60,000 nucleotides of DNA, taken from Owenia fusiformis (Eukaryota; Annelida; Polychaeta; Sabellida; Oweniidae). The stretch covers positions 64,001-124,000 of the forward strand of contig CAIIXF020000124.1 in NCBI GenBank assembly GCA_903813345.2, written 5' to 3'. The notes beneath the pieces were generated by a model. It did no database searches and was not told the DNA's origin. It saw nothing but the letters and a program-made list of their open reading frames with translations. The translations under genes and the position numbers were made by a program. Positions 39,501-47,160 of the stretch are shown piece after piece. How positions within the stretch are numbered: the stretch's first letter is position 1; every line of letters begins with the position of its first letter.

Positions 39501-40096
39501 TGTTTGTATCTGTTTGTTTGATGTTTGTATTTGTTTGATTGTAAGTCATTGATTGGGTTGCTGGGGTATATGTTCATACAGCTGGCTGGGCGTTATGATA
39601 TTCCTTTTCCTGATTATGTTAACATTTTTTATTTCCACTTGAGATTTAAGTATCCTTGTTCTCTCACCCTTCATTCTTGTTCAAACAAAACAGCTTCACC
39701 AACATATTCGTCACGCTTCATTAAACCCTTTTTTAAGTTAAACATATTATTAGTATATGCAGGGGCGTAGCCAGAGGGGGTCAGTGGAGCAAGCTAAAAT
39801 CATGCAGATTTTCATCATTCTGAGCACAAAAAAGTGATTTAGGGCCAGAATGGTCAAATCTTAACCCCCTGGAATTTTCAAAAGGGACCACCTTGGCAAA
39901 AGCTGTATTGAAGCAATGCAGTTATTACCGTTCCAAATAACATTCAAATCATGATATGTTCTTCTGATTATTTTCAGAAAAGGAACAGTCCCTTGAAGCC
40001 TTTCTGGAACTGAATATTAAGAGACAGGGAGAACGTACTACACATCACCGCCACCGTCACGACCATCGGCAAAGACAGCGTAATGGCAACGGATGA
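12513..40096 (+). CDS. Secreted TSP1/EGF-like protein, four exons
   Basis: Exons 12513-12567, 37846-37909, 39015-39361 and 39978-40096 join with intact reading frame (55+64+347+119 nt = 194 codons plus TGA). All introns are GT-AG with good donors (GTAAGT, GTAAGA, GTATGT). Residues 1-19 form a hydrophobic signal peptide; V17-E18-C19 fits the -3/-1 rule, so the mature chain probably starts at G20. A TSP1 module begins around C50, with WSEW (55-58), CTATCGGG (61-68) and RRR (72-74). A Cys-rich linker with two CC pairs (77-78, 95-96) follows. An EGF-like module spans about C125-C153 (CYNGGSY, CGC, GFEGACC). The tail (about 170-194) is rich in His and Arg. NCT (60-62) and NET (81-83) are N-glycosylation sequons. 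A secreted, possibly matrix- or heparin-binding role is inferred. R-spondins also combine TSP1 with a basic tail, but their furin-like repeats are missing. No orthologue is claimed. Confidence 0.85.
14178..14256. repeat. Short palindrome plus repeats of AAAAGTGATATTCGATG
   Basis: CATCGAATATCACTT at about 14179 is followed by inverted AAAAGTGATATTCAATGG and then two further direct copies (TTTGATGGG, TTCGATGAC variants). Outside, GTGAAGATA occurs on both sides. It looks like a MITE end or a small foldback. Confidence 0.6.
14373..14386 (+). repeat. Poly-G tract (14 G)
   Basis: Uninterrupted run of 14 G in an AT-rich intron. Similar runs occur at 14987-14998 (12 G) and at 43424-43434 (11 G). Such runs can form G-quadruplexes and are prone to length errors in sequencing. 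Confidence 0.9.
14987..14998 (+). repeat. Poly-G tract (12 G)
   Basis: Twelve consecutive G, about 600 bp after the 14-G tract, on the same strand as the host gene. Confidence 0.9.
15241..15285. repeat. 18-bp hairpin with one mismatch
   Basis: CCGTGGTTTCTCATGATG (15241-15258) pairs with CATCATGAGAAACCATGG (15268-15285) around a 9-nt loop, with a single mismatch. It lies inside intron 1. It is too short for a usual animal pre-miRNA; a compact transposon relic or protein-binding palindrome is possible. Confidence 0.8.
16927..17176 (-). CDS. Candidate coding exon, antisense to intron 1
   Basis: On the minus strand an open frame follows a possible acceptor TTTACAG at about 17177-17183 and ends with TAG at 16927-16929. 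It encodes about 82 residues. The composition is protein-like (GSGINELKPRDCNLADGPPG, then a Lys-rich tail KNTKSFIQNKLKVVLKIP). The family was not recognised and no upstream exon was found. It could be the last exon of an antisense gene, or a transposon-derived ORF remnant. Confidence rests only on composition and the acceptor. Confidence 0.3.
18413..18470 (+). CDS. Candidate 58-nt alternative or poison exon
   Basis: The pyrimidine-rich acceptor TTTTCTTCATCCTAG (ends 18412) and the donor GTATGT (18471) bracket 58 nt. Spliced after exon 1 it would give a TAA at once (T plus AA), so inclusion would truncate the protein inside the signal peptide. Read instead from its own ATG (18422) it encodes 16 codons plus one base, which is in phase with exon 2. 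It may therefore be a poison exon or part of an alternative first exon lacking the signal peptide. Not in the main model. Confidence 0.3.
19480..21010. repeat. 74-bp minisatellite in intron 1
   Basis: About twenty copies of a 74-bp unit including TAGTAATGTGATGTTTGCAT and AAGTACAACATTACATTGTGG. Variants GCTCACGTATAG and GTTCACTTGTAG alternate in blocks, indicating local duplications. The last two copies (about 20880-21000) are near-identical. Minus-strand ORFs here are repeat by-products. Confidence 0.9.
23900..24512 (+). repeat. LTR1 (613 bp)
   Basis: Starts TGTAACATAG and ends TTTGTTACA. It carries repeated CCAGTTGGC/GCCAACCTGGC motifs (about 24175-24240) just upstream of a TATA box (24255-24264) and an AATAAA at 24419-24424, a plausible U3-R-U5 layout. 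An 89-codon ORF within it is incidental. Confidence 0.92.
24255..24264 (+). promoter_or_regulatory. LTR1 TATA box
   Basis: TATATAAATA, preserved in LTRs 1-3. LTR4 has TATATATATA instead. AATAAA lies about 155 bp downstream, at a suitable distance to define R. Confidence 0.6.
24514..24530 (+). other. Primer-binding site, unit 1
   Basis: TGGTGCCGTTGCCAGGA lies one base after LTR1. It begins with TGG (complement of tRNA CCA). Its first nine bases would pair with a tRNA-His-like 3' end; the tRNA identity is tentative. Repeated at 29313-29329. Confidence 0.7.
24600..25601 (+). CDS. Gag-like ORF of retrotransposon, unit 1 (333 aa)
   Basis: ATG at 24600 is the first in-frame methionine. Residues 1 to about 105 are charged and heptad-like (repeated EL, KE, EEINRLK), predicting a coiled coil. 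A Ser/Thr/Glu-rich linker (about 106-200) follows, with a degenerate duplicated motif RSDTEKAGVV / NSDTEKYDVI. Then comes a strongly basic stretch (about 215-275; KRNKPSAQLSKNKHVKRLVH). There is no CCHC zinc knuckle and no protease or RT motif. By position it is a structural gag-like protein; coiled-coil multimerisation and RNA binding by the basic part are inferred. The copy in unit 2 is nearly identical, so both are intact. Confidence 0.75.
   Translation: MEDSDINTRITELGTKIKVLTENETKELKEANELFEELYEFPKQQRIRYNSMAEEINRLKMNNQKIRKCNEHFQKSKQIRMEIKEYDQEVRRLRIELNATLQNNSGNAGGTAVPSSPKFESAFTRHDAKMSSEDETLNVSPSQNLLETHKAINADSENSTVERSDTEKAGVVLLENSDTEKYDVISEENHVMQAQVQTTPVDTLYATQRGLAIMAKKTLKSFEVKNRVRVNKPRLRVYKEKRNKPSAQLSKNKHVKRLVHKAWSTTNHVTRLKLKKGANYMGDVIPITYECWSSPVETLESRMARGWHNAKNKEPNNGCEKNGCWMNVEMIGL
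25602..28062 (+). other. Unit 1 3' internal region without pol
   Basis: About 2.4 kb between the gag-like ORF and the polypurine tract. No RT, RNase H or integrase motif is seen in any frame. A 68-codon ORF at 26276-26482 has two hydrophobic stretches and is conserved in unit 2 (31079-31285), but an env function cannot be claimed. Confidence 0.6.
27240..27480 (+). repeat. Short repeats AAGGCCAAGAGAGCCT
   Basis: Four to seven imperfect copies, about 30-35 bp apart, of a motif around GGCCAAGAGAGCC, decaying towards 27490. The same array is in unit 2 (about 32040-32300). It might be a packaging or structural RNA signal of the element; that is inference. Confidence 0.75.
28063..28077 (+). other. 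Polypurine tract, unit 1
   Basis: AAAGTAGGGGGAGAA directly precedes LTR2, as expected for plus-strand priming. Identical at 32866-32880. Confidence 0.85.
28078..28690 (+). repeat. LTR2 (613 bp)
   Basis: Reads the same as LTR1 by eye. It is followed not by host DNA but by TGTTAAAA (28691-28698) and then LTR3. Confidence 0.92.
28699..29311 (+). repeat. LTR3 (613 bp)
   Basis: Reads the same as LTR1 and LTR2. It opens the second unit and is followed by the second primer-binding site at 29313. Confidence 0.92.
29399..30400 (+). CDS. Gag-like ORF of retrotransposon, unit 2 (333 aa)
   Basis: Same protein as in unit 1 with two substitutions seen by eye: Glu to Asp in the SENSTVE motif and Arg to Cys in the KPRLRV motif. 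Coiled-coil N-terminus, polar linker and basic C-terminal third are preserved, with no stop or frameshift. Maintenance of an intact ORF in both units points to a recent common source. No zinc knuckle or enzymatic motif is present. Confidence 0.75.
   Translation: MEDSDINTRITELGTKIKVLTENETKELKEANELFEELYEFPKQQRIRYNSMAEEINRLKMNNQKIRKCNEHFQKSKQIRMEIKEYDQEVRRLRIELNATLQNNSGNAGGTAVPSSPKFESAFTRHDAKMSSEDETLNVSPSQNLLETHKAINADSDNSTVERSDTEKAGVVLLENSDTEKYDVISEENHVMQAQVQTTPVDTLYATQRGLAIMAKKTLKSFEVKNRVRVNKPCLRVYKEKRNKPSAQLSKNKHVKRLVHKAWSTTNHVTRLKLKKGANYMGDVIPITYECWSSPVETLESRMARGWHNAKNKEPNNGCEKNGCWMNVEMIGL
32881..33492 (+). repeat. LTR4 (612 bp, diverged)
   Basis: Differs from LTRs 1-3 by one deletion (CTGAATGC for CTGAAATGC) and about five substitutions, one in the TATA box. 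Ends TTTGTTACA before host TATATCC. Confidence 0.92.
33497..37640. other. Intron 1 remainder, nothing identified
   Basis: AT-rich sequence with two 99-codon ORFs (34817-35116 minus, 35373-35672 plus). Neither shows a recognised domain or convincing splice context. Confidence 0.4.
37648..37840 (+). repeat. Tandem duplication next to the exon 2 acceptor
   Basis: Two copies of roughly 85-100 bp, sharing ATTACAATATAAGATCAATG and TATCACCTGTATTTACCTG, end with GACATTTTGCATT or GGCATTTTGCATT. The second copy runs directly into the acceptor TTTTTACAG of exon 2. The duplication therefore copies possible branch-point sequence. Confidence 0.85.
37846..37909 (+). CDS. Exon 2 of the TSP1/EGF gene
   Basis: 64 nt between acceptor TTTTTACAG and donor GTAAGA. 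It completes Cys19 and encodes GPLSGLDLKDIDFKKVLKSP plus two bases. This is the mature N-terminus, a short amphipathic stretch before the TSP1 module. Both phases match the neighbouring exons. Confidence 0.78.
37910..39014 (+). other. Intron 2, about 1.1 kb
   Basis: Donor GTAAGA to acceptor TTTTTACATTTCAG. AT-rich, no other coding signal. Confidence 0.8.
39015..39361 (+). CDS. Exon 3: TSP1 and EGF-like modules
   Basis: 347 nt with acceptor TTTTTACATTTCAG and donor GTATGT. It encodes residues 40-155 and nearly all the cysteines. WSEWTNCTATCGGG is the hallmark TSP1 core; the first Trp is at 55. CNTRCYNGGSYLG and CGCRNGFEGACC match the EGF pattern, including the Gly and aromatic positions of its last loop. 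The paired CC motifs between the modules are unusual for either family. The opposite-strand 141-codon ORF (39004-39429) is a shadow. Confidence 0.92.
39362..39977 (+). other. Intron 3 with low-complexity and repeat end
   Basis: Contains a TTTGTTTG/TATTTG-rich tract (about 39467-39543) and, at 39762, AGGGGCGTAGCCAGAGGGGG, a sequence resembling the terminus of a dispersed invertebrate DNA element. A related end occurs at 42768-42800. Acceptor ATTATTTTCAG ends at 39977. Confidence 0.65.
39978..40096 (+). CDS. Exon 4: His/Arg-rich tail and stop
   Basis: 119 nt encoding residues 156-194 then TGA (40094-40096). After a short acidic helix-like part (EKEQSLEAFLELNIKRQ), the chain ends in THHRHRHDHRQRQRNGNG. 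The KR pair (170-171) could be a processing site. The cationic, His-rich tail could bind heparan sulphate or metal ions; this is inference. Confidence 0.85.
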
Positions 40097-40294
40097 TATT
40101 GTATCGTACAATGCTGAAACAGTTGCATTCTAGATGGTGCCAAATATTTATTTTTCTAAGTCAGCAAAAGCTATGATGTGATTAACACGTAATCTACACG
40201 TTATCCACACGTGGCGATAGACAATCAAGTGATCAGACCGAACGAACGACCACTTACAAACAATGTACATATTATACATATGTGATAAGAAGTG

Positions 40295-40300
40295 AATAAA
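40295..40300 (+). promoter_or_regulatory. Polyadenylation signal of the TSP1/EGF gene
   Basis: AATAAA about 200 nt after the stop codon, the first good match downstream. Confidence 0.6.
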
Positions 40301-42200
40301 AAGAAACAATTGATTGGCCAGCGCAAGGGATGGAACATTACCTCATAGGGAAAATGATTGAAGATGGCAGGTGATATCGGCAGATAATTTCGTGTATAGA
40401 GACGATTATTATCAGATGTCATCGTGTTACCTTAAACAATGATTGAACGATTCAAATACGTCAAACGTCCCCAGAGGGGAAAAGGATTGTTTGGAAAATT
40501 TTGAGGATCTGCACATATTTCAATTGGTCGAAAAATTTGGAATCGTAACATCTATATTTTTTATCAATTTCTAAGGAATTTGTATTATGACTCGGAATTT
40601 CAACTTACACACTTACAGCTAAGCTGCTCCACCTTAAAGATCCACGTGGCACATTTTGGTTTGAAATATTAATTTTGCGATACTCGCCGTTTTAAACACT
40701 TTCCTCAAACCGTTTGGCAGTCACAAACGCCCTCCCCAATTGGAGCATAATGCTATGTTAGTAAGGCCTTATTCATGAAATTAAAAAATCGAATCCCAAT
40801 ATGGATACTATGAACAATATGCTCACATTATTCAATGGGTATTGGTGTTGTCAACCTTTTAGAGAGGTTTATTTTTTCCACATGAAAAGTTACTCTCCAA
40901 GAAGAGCCCATGATGAAACATTGGTGGATATCCAATATGTATGCACTCGTATGCCGATACTACCATTACGTGAGCATTAAGCTAAAATACTGAAAGAATG
41001 TTCTGATGACTAAAGGTCCCTTCATATATGAAAGAAAACCCCCCGATGTCAACTTGCGTGCAGGTTCTATTAGAGCTTGAGTAAAATTCGTTCCCATTAG
41101 TATATGTACGTTGTACATCGTTTGGGTGCTCGTATGAATTGAAGTATCATTTTGGAAAGCTTCGGACGGCTTCGGAAACATGCGTAAAGATGCGCTTTGG
41201 TTCGCATGTTTAACGTTCCCAATCGCCTTAATTTACAATTCATCCAACTCGCAAGACTGCGTTTAGTGGATTCGTCCATATGTGAAGGGGCCTTATGTCT
41301 TGATATAATTTATTACCAGTATCATGGGATGAAATAATTAATCACCATTTTGCATGGATTTTACACTTTTCGACGTAAGGTACCATATAAAACAGTATGT
41401 ATTATTTGGAAGCATTTACTATTATTTAGATACACGAATGCCCTCTATATAATACTAGATGTCGGAATGCCAAGTTAAAGACAATCTTAGGAATCAATGT
41501 TAATGTAATATGATTATGAAATGAACATACAGAATCTCAACCCTTTCACTTACTATGTTTGAAGATTTGTATTATATTATGATGAAAATATACATGTTCT
41601 TCTTTTTGTACGTCTGTGTTTGTATGTATTCTAACTACGATGTAATACGTAAGTATGAACATAGCCCTTGAGATCATTAAGCTTCGCCGAACTAGAATTA
41701 TTACTAGCCCAGCATCACCCGTGTCATGTAAAAGTCGGGGTAAACGTATCCTATATAATAGATAAAACATACTGCCTTTCAGACAGAATATGATGTCTTA
41801 AAGAAAGAAGCAATTGGTATTTTCTCTTTGCAATTATTTCTCTTTTTCTCGATAACAATAATTACAACTAGTTAATTTCCACTTAGCATTATACCCCCGC
41901 CCCTCTGCTCCACCATATATATATACTAGTATACCAGGGAAGTCTTATCTTTACCGGGATGAATATAAAATGGGCATTCAGCGATGTTGGCTTGCTGGTT
42001 ATAACCGTCACTCAAACAAATCAATCAGGGCATTGAATTGGGTGATTTCAGAAAAGTTGGACTTTTGGAAACAAACTATTAATGAGACATCTATATTTCA
42101 AAAATAATTTGATTGTCATTTTCAAGGTGACCCGAAAACACAAATCCGCTCAATATTGAAATAATAATAATTCCTCAATATTAATGGAATTAACTTTACC
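40301..42200. other. Intergenic, no firm gene
   Basis: A TATATATATA stretch at about 41915-41924 precedes an ATG at 41959 with a short, partly hydrophobic 25-codon ORF. No splice junction connects it convincingly, so it is not called. The rest shows no structure. Confidence 0.4.
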
Positions 42201-42206
42201 TTCCAG

Positions 42207-42304
42207 GTAGAATAACTGAAATATATGAAAGGCAATATAGTACGTCCGTTTTATCATCTATACCTAGACCATCTATACAAGATTACATCCAGAGAGGCTT
42301 CTAA
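42207..42304 (+). CDS. Candidate last exon (31 codons)
   Basis: Acceptor TTTACCTTCCAG ends at 42206. With one base from an upstream exon, the frame reads RITEIYERQYSTSVLSSIPR then PSIQDYIQRGF and TAA. After the stop the same frame stays open for about 55 codons through a Val-Pro-Lys repeat (42341-42430). No upstream exon was identified and the family is not recognised. It may be a real terminal exon or chance. Confidence 0.25.
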
Positions 42305-42340
42305 GACCAGGATCCTTTCAAAACATCGTGCAAGATTTCT

Positions 42341-42430
42341 GTACCGAAAACCATTATACCGAAACCAGTTGTACCAAAAACATTTGTACCGAAAAGCATT
42401 ACGCCGACGCGCATTGTACCGAAAATCATT
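42341..42430 (+). repeat. 15-bp repeat around GTACCGAAA
   Basis: About six units of GTACCGAAAACCATT and variants, so every frame encodes a pentapeptide repeat (VPKxI or LYRKx). Probably a micro- or minisatellite. Confidence 0.7.
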
Positions 42431-42534
42431 ATTGAAACCATGATATATGAAGTTCAAGACCTAAGGATTTTCGGCCCGAATTATCGATTTTCAAGTTTTT
42501 GTTGTTGAGTATTTTCATCAATCGGCCGTATCAT

Positions 42535-42640
42535 GGCCGATGAATCGGGGCAAATGTGACTGAGTATTCTGGTCAGAACTGTATACAATTTTGCCAAAAT
42601 ACTCAATCGGCCCATGAATCGGAGCAAATGTGCCCGAGCC
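42535..42640. mobile_element. Palindromic MITE family P, degenerate copy
   Basis: Contains GATGAATCGGGGCAAATGTGAC and ACTCAATCGGCCCATGAATC, matching the arms of the compact palindrome at 45336-45463. Arms are partly rearranged. Confidence 0.6.
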
Positions 42641-42779
42641 ATTACCGTGACTTTTACGGCTACATACACTACATGATTATGTATACGACATTCCACAGAT
42701 CGACTTTCTTCATAATATATCCCTCTGAACTTCTTTGTTCGATGGGATAATAATATCTTGTGGGTAATGTAGCCAGAGG

Positions 42780-43300
42780 GCATGCTCCCCCGGAAAATTT
42801 AGGAGTTTTGGGCTGATTTAGTGCGTTCTGATCGATTCTAGGATCAAAGTATATGATTCACGTATTTCTAAAAATTGAATTTTTAGGCTTATTTGGCGCA
42901 TTCTGGGCAATTCTGGTGCATTCTGAGCAATTGTAGGATCTAAATAAATGATTTACGTATTTAAAAAAAACTTAATATTTAGGCTTTTTAGCACATTCTG
43001 GCCGATTCTGATGCGTTCTGATCGTTCTAGGGATCAACATAATATTATATGATTTACGTATTTTAAAAAATCGAATTTTTAGGCTTATTTGACACGTTCT
43101 GAGCGATTCAAGGATCAAAATATATGATTTATTAAAAAATCAGAGGCATGCTCCCTCGAAAAAAGTTAAGATTTTTGGGCTGATTTAGTGTGTTCTTGGC
43201 AATTCGAGGATAAAAATATATGATTAATGTATTTAAAAAATTGAATATTTAGGCTTATTTGGCACCTTCTGAGCGATTAAAGAATCAAAATATATGAAGA
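42780..43300. repeat. Degenerate tandem repeat of about 85-100 bp
   Basis: About six units, each with TTTAGGCTTATTTGG or GGCTGATTTAGTG, then a GCATTCTG/GATTCTAGGATC segment and ATATGATTTACGTATTT. A GGCATGCTCCC block starts two of them (42780, 43145). Possibly the inside of a decayed dispersed element. Confidence 0.75.
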
Positions 43301-45335
43301 ATTTGGCAATCACATCAAAATACACCGTACATATGTCACCAAATGTTACCTTCTTCCTCGAAATATAAGAAAATTCTTCAAGAAAGCAAAAAAGGTAGGT
43401 CCACATTGTTTTAGGAGATATCTGGGGGGGGGGGTACACGCTCTTACGGTATAAGAGCTGTGAAAAATATTGTTTATGGTATAAAAGGGATGAAAAAATA
43501 TTGTAGAGCTGAAAAATATTGTATATGGATTTCCAAAATTCCCTATACAACTGATTTCCGCAGATCAATGAACAAAATGATACTTTTTTTGTAACGAGGA
43601 TCTTGTACTTATTTAAAAGTAAATATTTTGAAGGGTAGCACTTACCCCGCGAGGACAGTAATTTTGACCGTTCGGGTACGAGCTCCCTTAAAACGTGTGG
43701 CTTAGCCTTCCTATCATTGCTTGCCGTACGTACTGTAGTTGATGATACAGTGGAATACTGATTCTGATGATACATAACCGCCTACCTCATTGGCGTATCC
43801 AGGATTTGACAGGAGGAGGTTTTTCGGCAAAAATTTTTTTGGAGCCACCTAACGGTGAATTTGGTGAACACTTTTCCAAAGGAACGTGAGTTGTTTGTAG
43901 AAAGAAGAGGTGGAGTTTTTCATGCATTTCGCTTATGTTTTTCATTTTAAAAACAGGAATACACTTTAAAACGTTTTATGGACTATACGATTACACCATA
44001 TAATCCAATAAATTATTTCTCAATTTCAAGGATTATCTATGGATTAGCCCAGGTATTTTTCAAACTTCAGAGGACTGGGAATCATTGATAATCAATGCTT
44101 TGGATAAGATATGAATGCTATTTAAATATCCATGTCACGCAGGAATAGCCTGACAACGGTAAAGTCAGATTCTGTTGTCACGAATGGCGGACATACGTCG
44201 CTTCAATTAGATTTTCATGAACTGTATGTTTAATAGAGCACCTAGACTAAATTCCTCTGGAACAACAATCAATCAAAGTGTATTTATACTCATTGTACAG
44301 TTAATAATATTCTACCAGCGAAACAAAGTCTTTAATTTAACCGATCAAAATGAGATACGGGACAACGGCACCATATGCCGCTGTCTTTTTAAATTATTTC
44401 AAATTCAGATTCACGATAGGTACGATGGTAAATAACAAAAAAAATGCTCAAACAACCGCGATATTGGAGTATTTTTAAAGTATTTGGCTTCACTTTTTAA
44501 CATTCTGTGATCCTGGCTATTAAATGATATTTGGAACTGAAGTCTATGTCAATGCATTGGGAATGATTACCTATTCAAATGAACATCCAATGTCAAATCA
44601 TAAACCAATGAAAATCATCTTCATGTATGGAGTGACCACTGTGGTTTTCATAAGCATTTGCATTTATGTAATCCTCGATCTTCCCAGTAATTTAATTGTA
44701 TTACTCAGGGATAATTTCAAATCCAATTGTATTCAATTTACTTTGCTTGTATTCGCGAATGCATTTATTGGAAACCCATTTAAATATGAATAGTACATGT
44801 ACCTGCCACTATTCCATTCTTATTTAAATGTGTTGGTCATAAAATACTAGGTTAATCCGGCAGCCGACAGGTGTTAGTTGTATTCGCGAAAACAAAGTTA
44901 AAGAGGGGTAAGAGAAAAGATCTATCCAACTATAGAAAATCTGACATTTTCAATGCCCATAAATTCTTTGTTGATGAATGTTCATGTGGGAAAAGAAGGA
45001 TAGCAGTGGAGTGGACTGCGTAAAGAACTGCAGCAGTCCTAAATGTGTCCTGATAATTATAAACAAAGGCAATGGTAAAGATGTGTTGTTTGAATAACTC
45101 ATAAAGTGATTACCCTTTTTTCATTCCACATATTATATTATAGAGCTTTGTATAAGTAGAAAATCGTGGACCCTGCAATCATCAAACTCGAAACAGATTC
45201 AAGTAATGATAGTGATTTAGACTTTCTATTTGAATACTTATAAAAAGCTTTTCTTGTACCTTTGAAATGGTCCCTTGTAGTACATACCCCTCATGGTCAA
45301 TACATTTATGCATATGAAGTACAACTGCATACTTA
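43301..45335. other. Intergenic with an 11-G tract, no supported gene
   Basis: Holds an 11-G run at 43424-43434 and a 180-codon minus-strand ORF (43233-43775) that overlaps repeats and has no recognised domain. Around 44507-44540 GATCCTGGCTATTAAATGATAT resembles an arm of the TTAA foldback family. Confidence 0.4.
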
Positions 45336-45463
45336 GGTCACATTTGCTCCGATTTTCACTACTGCGCCCGGCCGATTGAGTATTTTGTTCAAATCGAATA
45401 CAATATTGAACAAAACACTCAATCGGCCGGGCGCCGGCCGATGGATCGGAGCAAATGTGACCC
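45336..45463. mobile_element. Palindromic MITE family P, intact copy
   Basis: About 128 bp that is almost one inverted repeat. It opens GGTCACATTTGCTCCGAT and ends ATCGGAGCAAATGTGACC. Inside is the GC-rich block GGCCGGGCGCCGGCCGAT, and arms meet near GTTCAAATCG. The GC-rich core is striking in AT-rich DNA. No ORF of its own. Confidence 0.8.
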
Positions 45464-45801
45464 AGGCATTACTCCCTGATTTGCATGTTTTTGATTTTTG
45501 TTTACACCATGGTAAATTCTCATTGGAATTTTGTTCTCTAGCTTTAAAACTAAATCAATTGAAGAACAAATCATTGAATCACAAATCCATTTGGGACAGA
45601 GACATTCCATTTGCAACATATTGTTGTTTTGTGGATAATATGTGTTCATGCGTTCATGTTCATGTTCATGTTCAGTTCACTTCACATAATTTACAGTTAG
45701 CTTATGTGCTTTTGATGTGTGAGCGTAAGCATATAAGCTTCAGGCGTCGTGTAAATGAAACAGAGGTTATTCATAAGTGGATGTAGCTGAGTAGTGCCTT
45801 G

Positions 45802-45880
45802 GTCACATTTGCTCCGATTCATCGGCCGGCGCCCGGCCGATTGAGGATTGAGTATTCTGTTCAAACTGAGTACAACCGAG
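45802..45880. mobile_element. Palindromic MITE family P, half copy
   Basis: GGTCACATTTGCTCCGATTC, then CGGCGCCCGGCCGATTGAG and GAGTATTCTGTTCAAAC repeat one arm of the 45336 copy. The second arm is missing. Confidence 0.7.
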
Positions 45881-45984
45881 ACACGATAAAGCGCGGAAGA
45901 AAGCACAAACTCGACATACAAGTTCCCAACATCTTTGAAGAAGCTGGCTGTATATCATAGAAGGTGGAAAATGTCGATTTTGAC

Positions 45985-46266
45985 AAGCAGCCTAGAAAAG
46001 CCTGTAAGGCTTAGAAGATTTGTTTTGTAAAATGCATAAGAAAAGAGAAAATTCTGGGACACCGAATTTTCTCGTTTATTATTCGTTTTACAAAGCAAAT
46101 CTTCTCACCAATCTTTTCTAGGTTCATTGGTGCACTATTTCTGCAAACATGAAAGATGTAGATAATAATGTGGAGAAGGAGTAATTCCTATTTGAAAAAT
46201 AGCATGCGACTCCATTTAGGAATGCAGCAAATTTCCGAACATGCAGACTTACCTTTAGTGCATTAA
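45985..46266. mobile_element. Foldback related to element D, diverged
   Basis: Left part CCTAGAAAAGCCTGTAAGG through GATTTGTTTTGTAAAAT is inverted in ATTCGTTTTACAAAGCAAATC and AATCTTTTCTAGG. The right flank (GATGTAGATAATAATGTGGAG to GGAATGCAGCAAATTTCC) matches the right arm of D (49714-50128). It ends at a TTAA (46263-46266); the matching left end is lost. Confidence 0.6.
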
Positions 46267-46708
46267 GATATACATGGCTTTATAACAAAAACGGAATAAA
46301 TAAATAAGATTACTCGATGGGTCTGAAAAGGGGTGGCTCCATGATGATCTCCTAGAGGTGAGTTTTTGCTTAATTTTCAGATTTAATAAATTACCAATGT
46401 GCAATTTTGCTCCAAAGCATCGTATCCAGACTTTCAGTCATATTTTAATTTGAAAAGCAAAAACGTATGTCTTACAACCAACATTATTTTGCTAGGAAAG
46501 GATTATTTTGACTGATATTGGCCATCGCAATGCACTGCAATGCTAGATGTGTTAGGGAGGTGCGTTACTTTTGACATCTCACGCACTAGTAGCGTCAGAC
46601 AAATTATGGACAAATAATTGGTGCGTCAACATTATCCACCGTGATCACTTGCTCTCATTAAATATGCAAAAATGTATGCTCCCTTTAACTTTCCGCCATT
46701 TCTTATTC

Positions 46709-46720
46709 AACCAATCAGAT
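46709..46720 (+). promoter_or_regulatory. CCAAT box before the 46750 gene start
   Basis: AACCAATCAG lies about 40 bp before the ATG at 46750, and TTTCCGCCATTT lies just upstream. The start codon itself sits in CAATGGCGGAC, a YY1-like motif often found at animal housekeeping start sites. Confidence 0.45.
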
Positions 46721-46749
46721 TCTTGATTGAAGTAGAATTGAAGGATACA

Positions 46750-47155
46750 ATGGCGGACAAAGACGTAAGTAAGAATTTATCCAAAAGTTGGTAATAATTC
46801 TCATTGATATAATAGCCATAACGATTAATTACCTTCATGTTTATAAAGTAGACAGTATAAGCTTTATGTACGTATAAGTTACTAGATATTTCTATAGAAG
46901 TATCAAGTTGAAGTTGCATTTTACAAACGTCATATTTGTGAACATCATCTAAATTTTGTGTGTACTTTCTTATTTTTTCTACAGTGTGTTCTCGTTGCAT
47001 CTTGTGTTAAGCTACTAAATCAAACCATTGTAGGCAATTCAGTGTTGTTGAGAAAATTGAGAAAAATGGGGAAACTGAAAAGGCAGCCATTTTTTCCCCA
47101 TGAAATATCACCATTTACATTAGTTACCATTGACCTATTACCAGGTTTACTATAA
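46750..47155 (+). CDS. Small two-exon gene or gene start, unknown (61 aa)
   Basis: Exon 1 (46750-46764) encodes MADKD and ends at the perfect donor GTAAGT. Exon 2 begins at 46985 after TTTTTTCTACAG, in phase 0, and is open for 56 codons to TAA at 47155. The product reads MADKD-CVLVASCVKLLNQ and continues with a basic stretch (LLRKLRKMGKLKRQ). The strong start context, donor, acceptor and phase agreement support a real transcript. The family is not recognised. Immediately downstream (47161-47250) lies a foldback fragment, so the gene may have lost its 3' part or exon 2 may continue through an unseen donor. Confidence 0.45.
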
Positions 47156-47160
47156 AAAGG

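Noticed and set aside
41959-42036. Start exon after a TATATATATA box (25-codon ORF)
   Set aside because: No donor in this ORF gives a convincing in-phase junction with the 42207 exon, and TA runs are common here.
43233-43775. 180-codon minus-strand ORF
   Set aside because: Overlaps degenerate tandem repeats and a poly-G tract, has internally repetitive Tyr/Leu-rich peptide and no recognised domain or splice context.
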